Origin: Monocercomonoides exilis
Lineage: Eukaryota; Preaxostyla; Oxymonadida; Polymastigidae
Reading direction: 5' to 3'
DNA length: 64,000 nucleotides
NCBI GenBank assembly: GCA_001643675.2
Contig: LSRY02000037.1
Span: 310,001 to 374,000, forward strand
Made by a program: the position numbers and the translations under genes. The notes under the pieces are model-generated. The model was given only the letters and a program-made list of their open reading frames with translations. It did no database searches and was not told where the DNA came from. Numbering within the stretch: the stretch's first letter is position 1; each line of letters begins with the position of its first letter. Below, in pieces: positions 21,719-33,400 of the stretch.

Positions 21719-22766
21719 GCATTTCTCTCACAAATGACTAGGGTCAACTTTTTAATGGGACTTTTTTCTTTATTGGCACTTTTTTGTTTTTGCACGCCAA
21801 TCATTCAAAAAAGCTTGATGAACCACAACACTCGGATGAGTGTGTTTATAAAACAAATACGTTAAATTACCGGTTTGTTTTTTAAATTTTGTTTATTTTT
21901 CGTAGAGAGACAGCAATTTTTTATTTATTTTGAAGTGACTTTTTTCAGCCGAAGAAGCGTTTCACAAATTTTTGAAATATATTTTTAAAAACTACTAGCA
22001 TTATCCTTTTTATATTCAAAATCTTAAGTTTAACAATTTGTTTTTTCTTCATTTTTTCACATTTCAATTTTTTATCAACATGCAAACACAAATTTGAAAA
22101 TTTCTTTGTTATCAAAATGAAGTGTAAAAAATAAAAATTTGATATGAAAATTACACACTCTTATGAAGAAGTGTGAAAAAGGTTGAACATTAAATTTTTC
22201 TTTTTATCTCAAACAGATGAATGGTCACAACATTGAATGATCTGAGATCACACTTATTCTATTTTAATGTGTTGAAAGCAAAAAGAAAATTTTAATGTTC
22301 AACCTTTTTCACACTTCTTCATAAGAGTGTGTAATTTTCATATCAAATTTTTATTTTTTACACTTCATTTTGATAACAAAGAAATTTTCAAATTTGTGTT
22401 TGCATGTTGATAAAAAATTGAAATGTGAAAAAATGAAGAAAAAACAAATTGTTAAACTTAAGATTTTGAATATAAAAAGGATAATGCTAGTAGTTTTTAA
22501 AAATATATTTCAAAAATTTGTGAAACGCTTCTTCGGCTGAAAAAAGTCACTTCAAAATAAATAAAAAATTGCTGTCTCTCTACGAAAAATAAACAAAATT
22601 TAAAAAACAAACCGGTAATTTAACGTATTTGTTTTATAAACACACTCATCCGAGTGTTGTGGTTCATCAAGCTTTTTTGAATGATTGGCGTGCAAAAACA
22701 AAAAAGTGCCAATAAAGAAAAAAGTCCCATTAAAAAGTTGACCCTAGTCATTTGTGAGAGAAAATG
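21719..22766. mobile_element. Foldback (hairpin) element 1, two arms of about 490 nt
   Basis: The arm 21719-22212 is repeated in inverted orientation at 22273-22766, nearly perfectly, around a spacer of about 60 nt. Tips read GGGTCAACTTTTTAATGGGA, then TTTATTGGCAC, flanked by TA on both sides. The tip pattern matches the pogo-like 3' terminal repeat at 3289-3334. About 20 nt outside the tip (CTCTCACAAATGACTA) is also inverted. There is no coding capacity, so mobility, if any, would depend on a transposase in trans. Confidence 0.85.
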
Positions 22767-22949
22767 CTGACACACGAAGTTCAAATCTTCCCCGTGGAAC
22801 TTTCTGATAATCGGATGCTTTGTTGATGGTATTCTTCATACGATTTGAAAAATTACGGAGTCATAAAAAGTATTCCCTTTCATTTCACATTTACCTGGAT
22901 TTGACACAGAAACAGAAATCCTCAAAGATTCAATTTCGAAACTCTTTTT

Positions 22950-23270
22950 TCATTTTTTCATTGCAACTTTGATGTATTTGTTTTCTTCATTTGATATGAT
23001 CCCCCATTTCCTTGCCAAAAAATACTCAAAGCAATTACTCCAATCTTGAGCATCAAAATTCTGTGTTATTTTGAATAATGAACTGTTTTCACTGAATTCT
23101 ATCTTTTTTTCCTCTTTCATTTGATTGAATGCTGAAGTTGCTTTCTTCTCTTGCACCAAACAAAAATAGTGAAAGGCTTTGCATTTGCATATATTCCTTT
23201 GTTTCCAAATTATTTGTTTATAATCTGCTCCGTTCCCATCGCATTGCTCTCCAAAGCGGAGATTGCCCAT
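22950..23270 (-). CDS. Unrecognised ORF, paralogue of a remnant in the long inverted repeat
   Basis: A 106-residue frame starts MGNLRFGEQCDGNGADYKQI and ends YFLARKWGIISNEENKYIKV plus a basic tail. A decayed relative is found twice, at 55755-56152 and its mirror 49339-49736. Both share, in order, a NLxxGE block, a KQ(R/M)xxCK-like block, IEFxE, LxKIxQxF and YFxARK. The frame can be extended a few codons upstream of the ATG until a TGA. Composition and conservation of the order of motifs support a true protein family; no domain recognised. Confidence 0.5.
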   Translation of the reverse strand: MGNLRFGEQCDGNGADYKQIIWKQRNICKCKAFHYFCLVQEKKATSAFNQMKEEKKIEFSENSSLFKITQNFDAQDWSNCFEYFLARKWGIISNEENKYIKVAMKK

Positions 23271-23783
23271 TTCAACAATAAATCGGATTCATAGGCTTTA
23301 AAAAGGAAGCAGAAGGAAATATTTTCGCAATAAATAATGCAATATATATATCAAGAATTCAGATATTTTCATAAAATAACAAAATTGTTGTATTCATCTT
23401 GGTCTTCCAATTATCTGAATTCATCGATTATTATTTGAAAATTATTGTATCTCCACCATTTCCAGCTATCATAACAGGATATAATATTTCTTATTTAGGA
23501 ATACATATTCACTCGCTGTTCTAATATTTTTAGCAATCTTCAACACAATACGAAAAAGTCTTATGATCAAAGAATCCATTACAACAAATCCAATTGGATC
23601 AAGTTTGTATTCTTTTTAATTCTTTGTCAAAAATACTAATACTGAGAAGAATGGTATGAATACTTATATTTTCATGGCTGTTTCAAATTTTTTGTAATAT
23701 GCTTTTCATTTCTTTCTGTGTTTTTTGTTTTTCATTTCAATGGCTCAATTCTTGTGCTGTCTGGTAGAAATACGTTTTCATAA
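23271..23783. other. AT-rich spacer, nothing recognised
   Basis: No open frame of note, no repeat. Confidence 0.4.
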
Positions 23784-25202
23784 ATGCAGGCAAAGAATGC
23801 AACTGAAAGATTCACTGGTTTGCAATTATTGTTGCTTGTGAATTTTTTGATGATCGTTATTTTATCTTTTATTCTTTGAAGAATTGTTTTCTGAGATTGA
23901 ACATTCCATTGAAAGTGAGCAGAAACATGAAATCGAAGAATTAAATGGATTCATGGAGGAGATGGACAGAAAAGAATTCGAATCTATCTTCATTGAAAAA
24001 TTGTTCAATAGTATAGACAAAATGATTGAAGAAAAGAAAATGCCTTTGGAAAATGCCATTTTGCTTCAAAAGCACATAGGATATTGTATGACATTGAAAA
24101 GGACGTTTAATTGCAGTTTTTCGTTTTCTTCTTTGAGCAACAGAATAGAAAAGATGATAATTGAAGGAAATAAGAAAAAAGATGGAAAGGATGAATATCA
24201 ACTTGTTAATCTTTGTGAATGCTATCTGTTGAATTGTGCGCTTGCGCCAAACGAATTTCCTTCAATATGTTTGCCTTGTTTACTGAAAGCTGCCTCAAAG
24301 AAAGAGGAAGATGATGAAACTCAAAAAGAAGTGGAAATGGCTTTGCTATCTTTGAGTAACATTCCCTATTTTGTTTGAGCATTTCTATTTCATTTTTGAT
24401 ATTATTGTTTTTTTTCCTCTCGATATTTTATTGTTAGAGATTTGATAAAGAACTGTATTTGAATGAAATCAAAGAGATTATCCTGAATCATCAGGAGCGA
24501 CACAATTTAACACGACTTGCTTATCAGTCTGCTTGGCAGTTTTTGATGAACGAGTTCGAATACGAAGAAGGCTTGGAAGGAGTGATTGTGAATGAATTGC
24601 ATTTTATTAAAGAAGCGCCAACTGAAATGGAAGAGCTTTCGAAATATGCAAATTGGAAAAGAGAAAAAAAAGATGAAAGAGGAAAAGAGATAAAAGAAGA
24701 GCTTCCTTTGATAGGATGGCTCGGAACTTTGAAGTGCTATTTCCTCAGTTGCAAATTGTGGAATGAAGAATTTGCGGGACTAATCGACGGAATTTTAAGG
24801 GCATTCAGAGCAGCAAAAGAGAACTATAGAGATATTAGCTACTGGTGCGTTTGTTCATTTGAAGAGGCCGCAGATCAAAATGCAGTGAAAGGTGATGACT
24901 TATTGAAAGGCGGGAGCTATTGATTTCATTTTGAAGGAGTTTCAGCAATCGGCATTGAATGATGAAAAAACAATTTATTGTTTGCAATTCTTTGATTTGA
25001 TTCAAAGAAATTGAAAGGAAAGAAGAAAGAAGAAAGGGAAAAAGAGGAAAGAGAGACAACCAAAAGGAAGGTTTTTGATAAGTTGGAAGAAGAAGGATTT
25101 GAAGATGCAATCACTCGCTTTCATAGCATATTGGATTTTCTTATCGGAAAATATCACATTAAATTGTCTTTTGATGTTTCTGATTATTTTTTGAATGTTT
25201 GA
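23784..25202 (+). pseudogene. Three-exon paralogue family, copy C (two compensating frameshifts)
   Basis: Exons 23784-23817, 23882-24372 and 24438-25202; introns of 64 nt (GTTTGC...TGAAG) and 65 nt (GTTTGA...TTAG), phases 1 and 0. Exon 1 opens MQAKNATERFT; the split codon rebuilds GAA before LFSEIEHSIESEQ. Exon 3 opens RFDKELYLNEIKEIILNHQE. At about 24912 an extra G in GGCGGGAGC shifts the frame (stop at 24921); the alternate frame reads GAIDFILKEFQQSALNDE, and near 25005 a missing base restores the original frame, which then runs KGKKKEEREKEERETTKRKV to the family C-terminus SDYFLNV at 25202. Total length matches copies A and B. The lesion may be real decay or two sequencing errors. Confidence 0.75.
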
Positions 25203-25643
25203 TGAAATGATATTTTATATTTTCTGAGACTCAAAATTTTTATTTTTGTTTCTTCTTTTCTCATTTTCTTCACCATTTTTTTTGAGCAGAATCCAGCTTC
25301 ATTTTCTTTTGAAGATTCAATGCATTTTGTAGATAAAAAAAGTCTCATTTGAATCTGAAGAACTCTCATTTTTGTTTATCCAAAAGTTCATAGAAACAGG
25401 AGTGACATGTTTTATTCTCAACAATTCACTTTTGCAAACGGAAATATTCAAAGGCACAAACATATTCAACCAATATGGAACAAATGAAGTTTCAAAATGG
25501 AAATTTTTGGTTCAAATTTTCTATTAGTTTCAGTAATCAACACAAATAAAGTCTTGGATCAAAAATAATCTTATTTTTCTTCAAAAGCAACTCTTTATTC
25601 TTATGGTCAAAATAAAAAAATACCGAATTTCCCTATTATCAGC
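25203..25643. other. Intergenic, nothing recognised
   Basis: AT-rich, no coding or repeat signal noticed. Confidence 0.4.
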
Positions 25644-25955
25644 TTATGGTGAAACATCTCTTGTATTTTCTATTTCAAAATAGTCTAATGATAAATCCCC
25701 ATTTGAAAGCGTTGCAGATCCTCCGATCTCCCTGCTTTCGTTTGAAATATCTTCAATTCCATCTTTTTGATCTTCAAATTCCTTTGTTAGTGCAAAATCA
25801 TGATCATCTCCGAGGCATTGTGAAATTTCTCGAAAGACATCCTCATGATCATCCATTTCAAATTGCCTTTCATTCCCTGCCCTTTTCTGATTTTTTTGAA
25901 AATCATCCAATGTCCAAATGAAAAAGGAAATGACGCACTTCTTTTTTGTTTGCAC
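25644..25955 (-). CDS. Unrecognised acidic ORF, probable N-terminal fragment of a larger protein
   Basis: A 103-residue minus-strand frame contains MDDHEDVFREISQCLGDDHD followed by acidic segments (EFEDQKDGIEDIS) and LSLDYFEIENTRDVSP before a TGA-region stop at 25644. It has the look of the N-terminal exon of an expanded oxymonad family of helical-repeat proteins, which I recall but cannot verify here. No continuation is visible downstream, so it is probably truncated. Confidence 0.4.
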   Translation of the reverse strand: MQTKKKCVISFFIWTLDDFQKNQKRAGNERQFEMDDHEDVFREISQCLGDDHDFALTKEFEDQKDGIEDISNESREIGGSATLSNGDLSLDYFEIENTRDVSP

Positions 25956-27423
25956 TTCAACTGTCCTTCTTTTTTCTGCTCAACATAACATCCGTTTCAT
26001 TGCCTTGTCAGATCCAGCAGAAATTCTAAGAAATGGTGAAAAGCTCTCGATGTTGAGAAAATAATCTTTTTCTTTTTTATCTTCAAATCCATCCAATTTC
26101 TCGCTCTTTCAGCATTCCGAATTTGAAATAATTTAAAAATCTCAAAAAATAATAGCAAACCTCTGAGCCAACGAAACAACAATTTTCTGAACTTTATTCA
26201 ATTAGCAATGGTTTTCTTAAAAAAAAATTCTTTTTAACCATTCTTTGAATAATCTTCGCAAGCAGAGTCATCAGTCGTCCTCTTTATATGTGTTTCCTTC
26301 TCCAAATTTTTCGATTTCAGTTTTTTCCGAGAAAAAGGCTTGATGCTTGTTTTCATTTCCATTCAGCCCATTTCTGCTCAATATTCTTTCAGTTTAACCA
26401 CTTTCAAATCCCTTAATCCTGCTTAACTTTAACAGTCACTCGCTATTCGAACTTGTAAGTTGAACCAGAAAAGGAGATATTTCTGTTTTGTTCATTTTCA
26501 TTTATTCATTTGAATGTGCTGATAATGTGGCAAAAAAATATACCAACAATAAATAATAATAATAATAATAATAAATTTAACTTTCACACAATTTTCAACA
26601 TAACATCCAATTCGTTACTCAGGTTTTAAACAAAACGAATTCAAGATAATCATATGATTGCAAAATCAGAACAACATTCATTCTTCTATGAACGACTGGA
26701 AATGAAAAAAATATTTGTATCAAAATCTTGAAAAGGAAATTTATGCCTCTTCAGATGAAACAACTGCAAAAACACTTGAGAAACAATGCTGCACAGAAAA
26801 ATATTTCCTTTCTTTCAAGAAATTTTTTCATAATGGATCATTCATTTTTAAGATGAATTTGGAACAGTTTCAAACAGCAATTTTTTCCTATGAATACATT
26901 TCAACATTGATTCAATTTCATTTATTTTGGGAAAATCATCACTCAACGCTTTGATCCTGAAAGTTTTCTTCATCCAACAATATCCATTTCCGAATCGCTG
27001 GTTCATGAAAACATCCCGAATACAAAAAAATATCAGAATTGACAGATCATTTGAAACCTAACAGAAAATAGGGCATAGCCTCCAAAAGTTCATGAGGTGA
27101 GTAATTTCCAAAAAAAAAATTAAAAAATCAAAAAATAAAAAGATTGAAAAACAAAATAAAATGGAAGAAACAACCACTCTTTCACATCAGCTGCTCAGAA
27201 GTCGCTCCCAACAAACTTTCCCCACCCCTGTGGCTCCCCCCTTTCATCCAATATTCCGCCATGGCTCCATTCTCCTGCCTCCCAAATAATCATCCATCCC
27301 ATCCCTTCAAATCCTTCACCCTCCATCACCACTCATTCATCAAACACCAATCAAAGAATGCTCTCATCATCATTTCTCCTTCCTCTGCTTTTCATCACCG
27401 TCTTTCAGAAGCCCCAACACTTA
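25956..27423. other. Intergenic, weak coding debris and an (AAT)n tract
   Basis: (AAT)n at about 26547-26573. A forward frame at 26715-26954 (KTLEKQCCTEKYFLSFKKFF) resembles a coding fragment but lacks start or splice support. From 27144 onward forward frames are shadows of the minus-strand gene that ends at 27424 and of its 3' flank. Confidence 0.35.
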
Positions 27424-30400
27424 TCATCCTGCCATTTCTGTGCATGTGCTGCCGCTGTCGCTGCTGCTGCTGCAAATACCCCCACTTCCATAGAACACAT
27501 CGCTCCCCTCATACAGCCCAATCGCGTCTGTCGCTGTCACCATCGTTGCTCCCGATGGGAAATACCCAAAAAACTCTCGCTTCAGCCTCCCCAGCTCTGG
27601 CCGCTCCCTGCCCTTCTGCAGCACACACTCCTTCACACACCCCGACAGCCTCGACCCCTCCATCATCTCCATGTGAGGCCTCACCCCTTCAACAATCAGC
27701 TCCCCTGCCCCCGACCCGTCATACTCCCCAAACGGCATCTTCAGCGTCACACACTCCCACACCATCATCCCAATCGAAAACACCACAGTCTTCTTCGTCG
27801 CATGCTTCTTCGCTCCACTCACCAGCTCCGGCGCCTTCCACCGAAGGCACTCTTTTTTGAAACTATCTTCATCCTCAAATGCTGATGAAGGAAGGGAATC
27901 ATCCTCATCATCATCACCACTTGCAGATGTCACAACAGTCGTTGATGATGAGATGGACGATGAATCCGAGTCTGTTGAGCAGTCTGAGTGCATCGCAATG
28001 CAGATCACCATGTGCTCTGAGAACAGCACAATGTGCGGACTCAGGCCATCCAGCGATTGAAGCGCCACTTTCAGCTCGTCGAAGCAATGAAGCACCCCGT
28101 TCGCCACCCAGAACATGATCTGAGCTGCTGTCACCTCCCGCTCCTCCAGTGTGCCTATCGCCATCTCTTTCTTCTCGTTCCTTCCATGAAGCAACATGAA
28201 TAATGAATCTCTCAAATCCACAATCAGCTTTTCGTGAGGCGATGAACAGGCCATTGCATCCACCAGATTCGACATCGACGAGGTTGTTGGGCACAGATCC
28301 TCCCCTCGAACAAAAGTGGATTCTGTGTCTGAAGTATCTGTGGTTGAAGTGGATGAAATGGATGGTGAAGGAGTTCGCTTTCTTGTCTCTTCCTCATCCT
28401 CCTTCTCCAACATCCATTGAGGGATCTTGTCTGAATCTCTTCCCAAAATGTATTCAGTCGATCTACTCTCACTCAGTAAATGCTCCGATGACTCCGAGTG
28501 TCCCAAGCTTTTCTCATACACTCTTTTCTTGATCCTCTCATCGTTCTTTTTCTCTGCCTCTCTCTCAGCTCTCCTCCATTGCTCCTCAGGTGACATCTCC
28601 ATCGTCACCATCTCAAATGCCTTCGGATCCTTCTTTACTGTGTCTTCCACAATGACTTCTAATTCTTCTGTTCGTCTCTTTTGCTTTCTCCATCGCGTTA
28701 TAAAAACAATCAACGCAACCAAAACCATTAATAGAACAATGGCCATAATAATTACCATTAGTAACCAATAAGATTTTTCTTCTTTTCCTTTTTCAACCAC
28801 TTTATCATTTCCAGTCTTTGATTCTGTTTGGTTCTTCAGAATCAGTGAAGAAGTCTCTATTTGTTGCTTCCCAAACAATATCATCACAGATATCTCTGTT
28901 TCATCAGCAATCGTTGAAATATTTTCTGATGGAACTCTTCCAATCACTTCCGTTTCGGATACAAAACTGTCTTCCTCAAATGGACATGTCTCTACCAACT
29001 CCACATCCCCTGTTTTGTACACAACCCTGAATGACAAATCACAAGGAAGAAGAAGTGCTCCATTGAATTTTATTGAAACATTGTTTCCATTATCAATGAG
29101 AGATGCCTCTTCGAGCTTTGGGATGAAGAAAGGAGATGGCCTTTCTCCTGCTATTCCACCAAGGGTGCATCCATCATTCAGAATCCAAAGAGAAGTATTC
29201 TTCTCTTGCCCATCTCCTCCTTTCAAGCTCGAAATAGTCAATGAGGCAGAATCTGAGCAAATGATGTTTCGGTGAAGAGAGGGATATTTCTGAACTATAG
29301 GATTGTTGTTGAAGAATTCTCCTTTCTCTATTGTCACATTGCCAGCAGATATGGACAATCCACCTGATGAAGAATTCGATATTGTTACATAATTCATCGC
29401 CAATGAAGAATTCGCTGAATGAACAAGAGATCCATTCCATTCGCAGATTTCTTCAAAAGAATTAATCCTGTCATTTTCACTTTCTTTCTCAAAAACTCCA
29501 ACAAACCGACATGAATCCATCAAAACATCCTTTGCATTGTGAATCTCCACAATGCTTCCTTTTCTTGACAGAGAATGGCAATCTGAGTAAGAGCAGTTTG
29601 AAAGAACTATTTGAGCAGAAGTTGAAGAAACAGAGAGAACAGAAGATCCTTCCGAATTCCTTGAACAGTGGTTGAATGAGGAGATTCCAATAGAAATTGT
29701 TCCTGAATTCGAACCATGAATCGCAATGATGCAGCCCTCAGACAGCTTCACTTCATCTGCCACAACCCAATTAAATGCAACTTCTTTGCACTGCCCAATC
29801 TCAAATACATTTGATATTGATTGAATCTGTTCCAGTTTGAAATTTGCGATATTGATCTCATCTCCATTGCACAGAAGCGAAGGCTTCTTGAACGAAAGGA
29901 GTGACACTGAGCAGTTGTCAACATGCAGAATTCCATTTGCAATGCTCAGCAAAGTTGAATTGAGAACAATAGATTCTATGTTTTCTGATTCCCCAATCGA
30001 AGAAAAATCAACAAATGAAAGAGAAAGCTGACCACTTGCTTCATGAATGATTGAATTGCCTGAATATGAAAATAACTGCCCAAAACCGAATTTCAATCTC
30101 TCAATCCGAACATTCTCTGAGGTTGTGATAACACTTTCCTCGTTGGTTATTGTTGAGTTCAGATGCACCAAAGCAGCAGATGGAGATTGAAGTGAGCGGA
30201 TGATCACATCCTTCGCTTCGCATTCCCCAACAATAACTGTCTCCTTCGAGATCAACAACTGCGAATACGACGAAGGAATGATGTGTTGCACTCCAATATC
30301 CAATGATTGGCAAGGCATATTGAACTCTCCACATTGCTTACTATCTTTGTGATTTTCAGAAACTGAGGATACAAATATCGTCTCGCTCTGGTATTTCACA

Positions 30401-33400
30401 ACCCTCAGCAAAAGATCTTCTTCACCAATAAACGAGTCAGTTGCGCAGCCCCATATAGCCAGATCCCTCACAAATGGAGCTCTGAAATCTAGCAAGAATT
30501 GTTCATCAACAATTTGTGTTTCGATTGAGTGGCATCGAACATAAATATCCCTCCCTCTCAATGCAGAGTTGTCTCTGAATGTGATATTTGACAGAACAAA
30601 ATTCAGAGGCTGCTCAGCTGTCGATGAACATTCCAGAAACAGCCACCCGCCTCTTCCTGTGCTCGAGCAGAAGCACTCAGAAATCGTGCAAAATGAGCAA
30701 TCGAAGCTTCCTCCCTCATTCAACACATTAAACATCCCTCCTCCCTTTCCACACCTTGTTCCACCACACTTCTTCATCGTTGTGTTTCGAATCACAATTT
30801 TCAGTGGCTCATTATTCACATTTTTGATGACGGGAATATCATCAGTTGTGTCCTGAGTGACTTCTTCGAATATGCTCCACTCAATAACAACATCTTGTTC
30901 CACTTCATTTTTCTCTCTCCCTGAACTCTTTGATATGCTCAACCCGCTTACCCCATCCAGCTCAACACTCTTCATCGTCAGATTTTTGATATTCAGAATT
31001 GTTGGTGAAAGCACCGAAATAACATCCTGCGAAAAGCTCAACAATTGCATCGTTACCAATTCCAACACAACTGTTCCTTCTTCTGCCTTGATCAGCCCAT
31101 AATCAGTCAATTCTTCTCTGTCATCTCCTTTTTTGGTGAATGAGCAGTCTTTCACAGTCAACAATCCCTCACTTGAGCCAACATGCATCAAAACATCCAC
31201 ACCGCTTGCGAATGAAGATGGAATCACAAACTTCACCAGCTCGAAACTGGTGATGCCACAAATCTTCATTGCTGCTCCTTCTGCTCCTTCAAGCGATGAG
31301 ACACATTCCAAAGAGCTCATGCTGTTATTATCCGATTTGACAGAAATGTCACCTAGTTCAACACTTTTTTTGAGAATTCCTTTTCCAATGATGTTGGCAT
31401 TCCTTTCATTTCCTTCGTGCAATCGATCCAAAGAATAATCAATTGAAAGGCATGGATAATCTGAGAACCCACAGGCACCCATATCTTTTCCATTGTCTCC
31501 AATAAATATCTCTGATCCAAATGTTCTCCAAAAATAGATCAATGGAATGGCATTCGTTGAATCATTTCCATCAAAACCTCTCATAGAATCCAAGGAAAAA
31601 TTGGACAGATGCTCAGATACAAATGGAAGAGAGGTGTTTGTGATGCTCTTCGTCAAGTTCAATGCTTCCACAAAAAGATCATTTCCATATTTTGCAACAT
31701 TTGGCTTGTCTGCCTCAAAAATAGGAGATGAGATCACAAATGAAGAATCATCATCAATTAACTTCAATGCCATCCCTCCACCAAACCCAATCTTCCTTTC
31801 TTCTGTTGGTGCAGTGCATCCTGTGAATGTGCATGAAACAATATCCAAATGCGTATTACCTTTCAACTGAGCATTGATGGCACCTCCTCTGCTTCCGTCA
31901 CCAGCCACAGAGCATCCATCAAAAACACACTCTTCAATATTTATTTGTGCGTTCGTATTTTCATAATTGCTGTTGTCAATGCTCACGCAACCTCCACTTC
32001 CAGCTGCTCTTTTGATTTCTGTGAAATTGCTGTTCGTCATGTTCAACCACTGAGTGTTCATCAACTCGGTATTTGCGATGCTTCCAGACAATGAAATCAA
32101 TGGACTTCCACTCAAAGTGATTATTGAAGCTGAGAATTTGTCAATTATCAGGATCCCTGACTCAACGGACAAGAACAGAAATGTCAATTCTGATGATGGA
32201 TTTTGAAGAGAAAGAGAGCATTGAGACAGACTCATTGAAGATGATGAGGAAAAAATGAAAGAAGAGTGTGATGAAAGAGAAGAAGGAAGAGAGAAGATGA
32301 GTTTTGACAATTCTGTTTCAACATTTGCTGTTATCATCGATGAATTGGAAATTGAATTTGAATCAGAGACTGTCCAGCCACTTTGATCATCATTTCCTCT
32401 AATTTCATGCTTCTGTTCATCAAATGCCAATTCATCGCTCATCGAAATCATTCCACTCACAACAACTTTCTTTTCTTCTGTTTGCCTTGTGAGGGAGTGC
32501 TTCATTGTCAAACAAGGGAATTGTGCAATTCCACAATGTGAATGATCGGATGCCTCAGAATTGCTCACATATATTTCTTCTGGAGTGGGAAGGAGATAGA
32601 TGCACAGTGGAATGGCAACACTTGTATTTCCATTGTTATATCCTCTCACTTTGTCAAATAAATCCAAAGAGGCTGTCACACATGTGATTTTTTCTGATTT
32701 TACAGTCACTTCCAAATCTGGTGAAATGACGAAGATATCTCTTCCCCACTTGGCTAAGTTTGTGCTAAAGGAAGAAGAAATCAGGAAATTGGGACTTTCA
32801 TTCAACAACTCAATGAAGATTCCTCCCCCAAATCCATATGTAGCAGAGCAATAGCACCCATCAAAAGATCCGCCTTTCACTTTCACTTCATTCTCATTCC
32901 CAACGCACAGCATCATTGATCCTCCATTTTCTGATGTTCTGCTTCCACATCCTTCAAAAGTGTTCGAATTCACATCAATGCTTGCCTTGTCATTCGAAAA
33001 CGACATCACAGCTACTCCACTCGTTGTTCTCTCAATTCCATCAAAGGCACACTCTGAAAGTATCAATGAAATCTCATTTGTTGAAGAAAGCGAAAACAGT
33101 GAATTTGAAGAGATTGTCTTTGCCCAGTTCACATGTTCCATCTGAAACATCCCATTCTGAACGTTTATCAGTTCTGTCGAAAATGCTGTTTCTGTTGATG
33201 GTCCACTCCCAAAAGTTATGTTCAGTCTGTTGATCCTCATTCCTCCTGCTCCACTTATCTCGAATAGCCTTGACCCACGATTATTCGTATGAGCCGAGTC
33301 ATGCACAAGAACAAAGTCCCTGGCAGTTAATGTTCCTGTTGAGACTGAAAAAAGAGACAGCCCAGATGCTTCAAATTCTGTTTGGATTGCTGTGCTCATA

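Noticed and set aside
22770-22805. tRNA T-arm-like sequence GAAG-TTCAAAT-CTTC followed by CCCGTGG
   Set aside because: No D arm, anticodon arm or 5' acceptor strand upstream; the sequence upstream is the foldback arm.
27144-28532. Several plus-strand frames of 100-240 codons over the receptor gene
   Set aside because: They lie antisense to the 7.6-kb open frame of the receptor or its 3' flank, with Pro/His/Ser-rich antisense composition.
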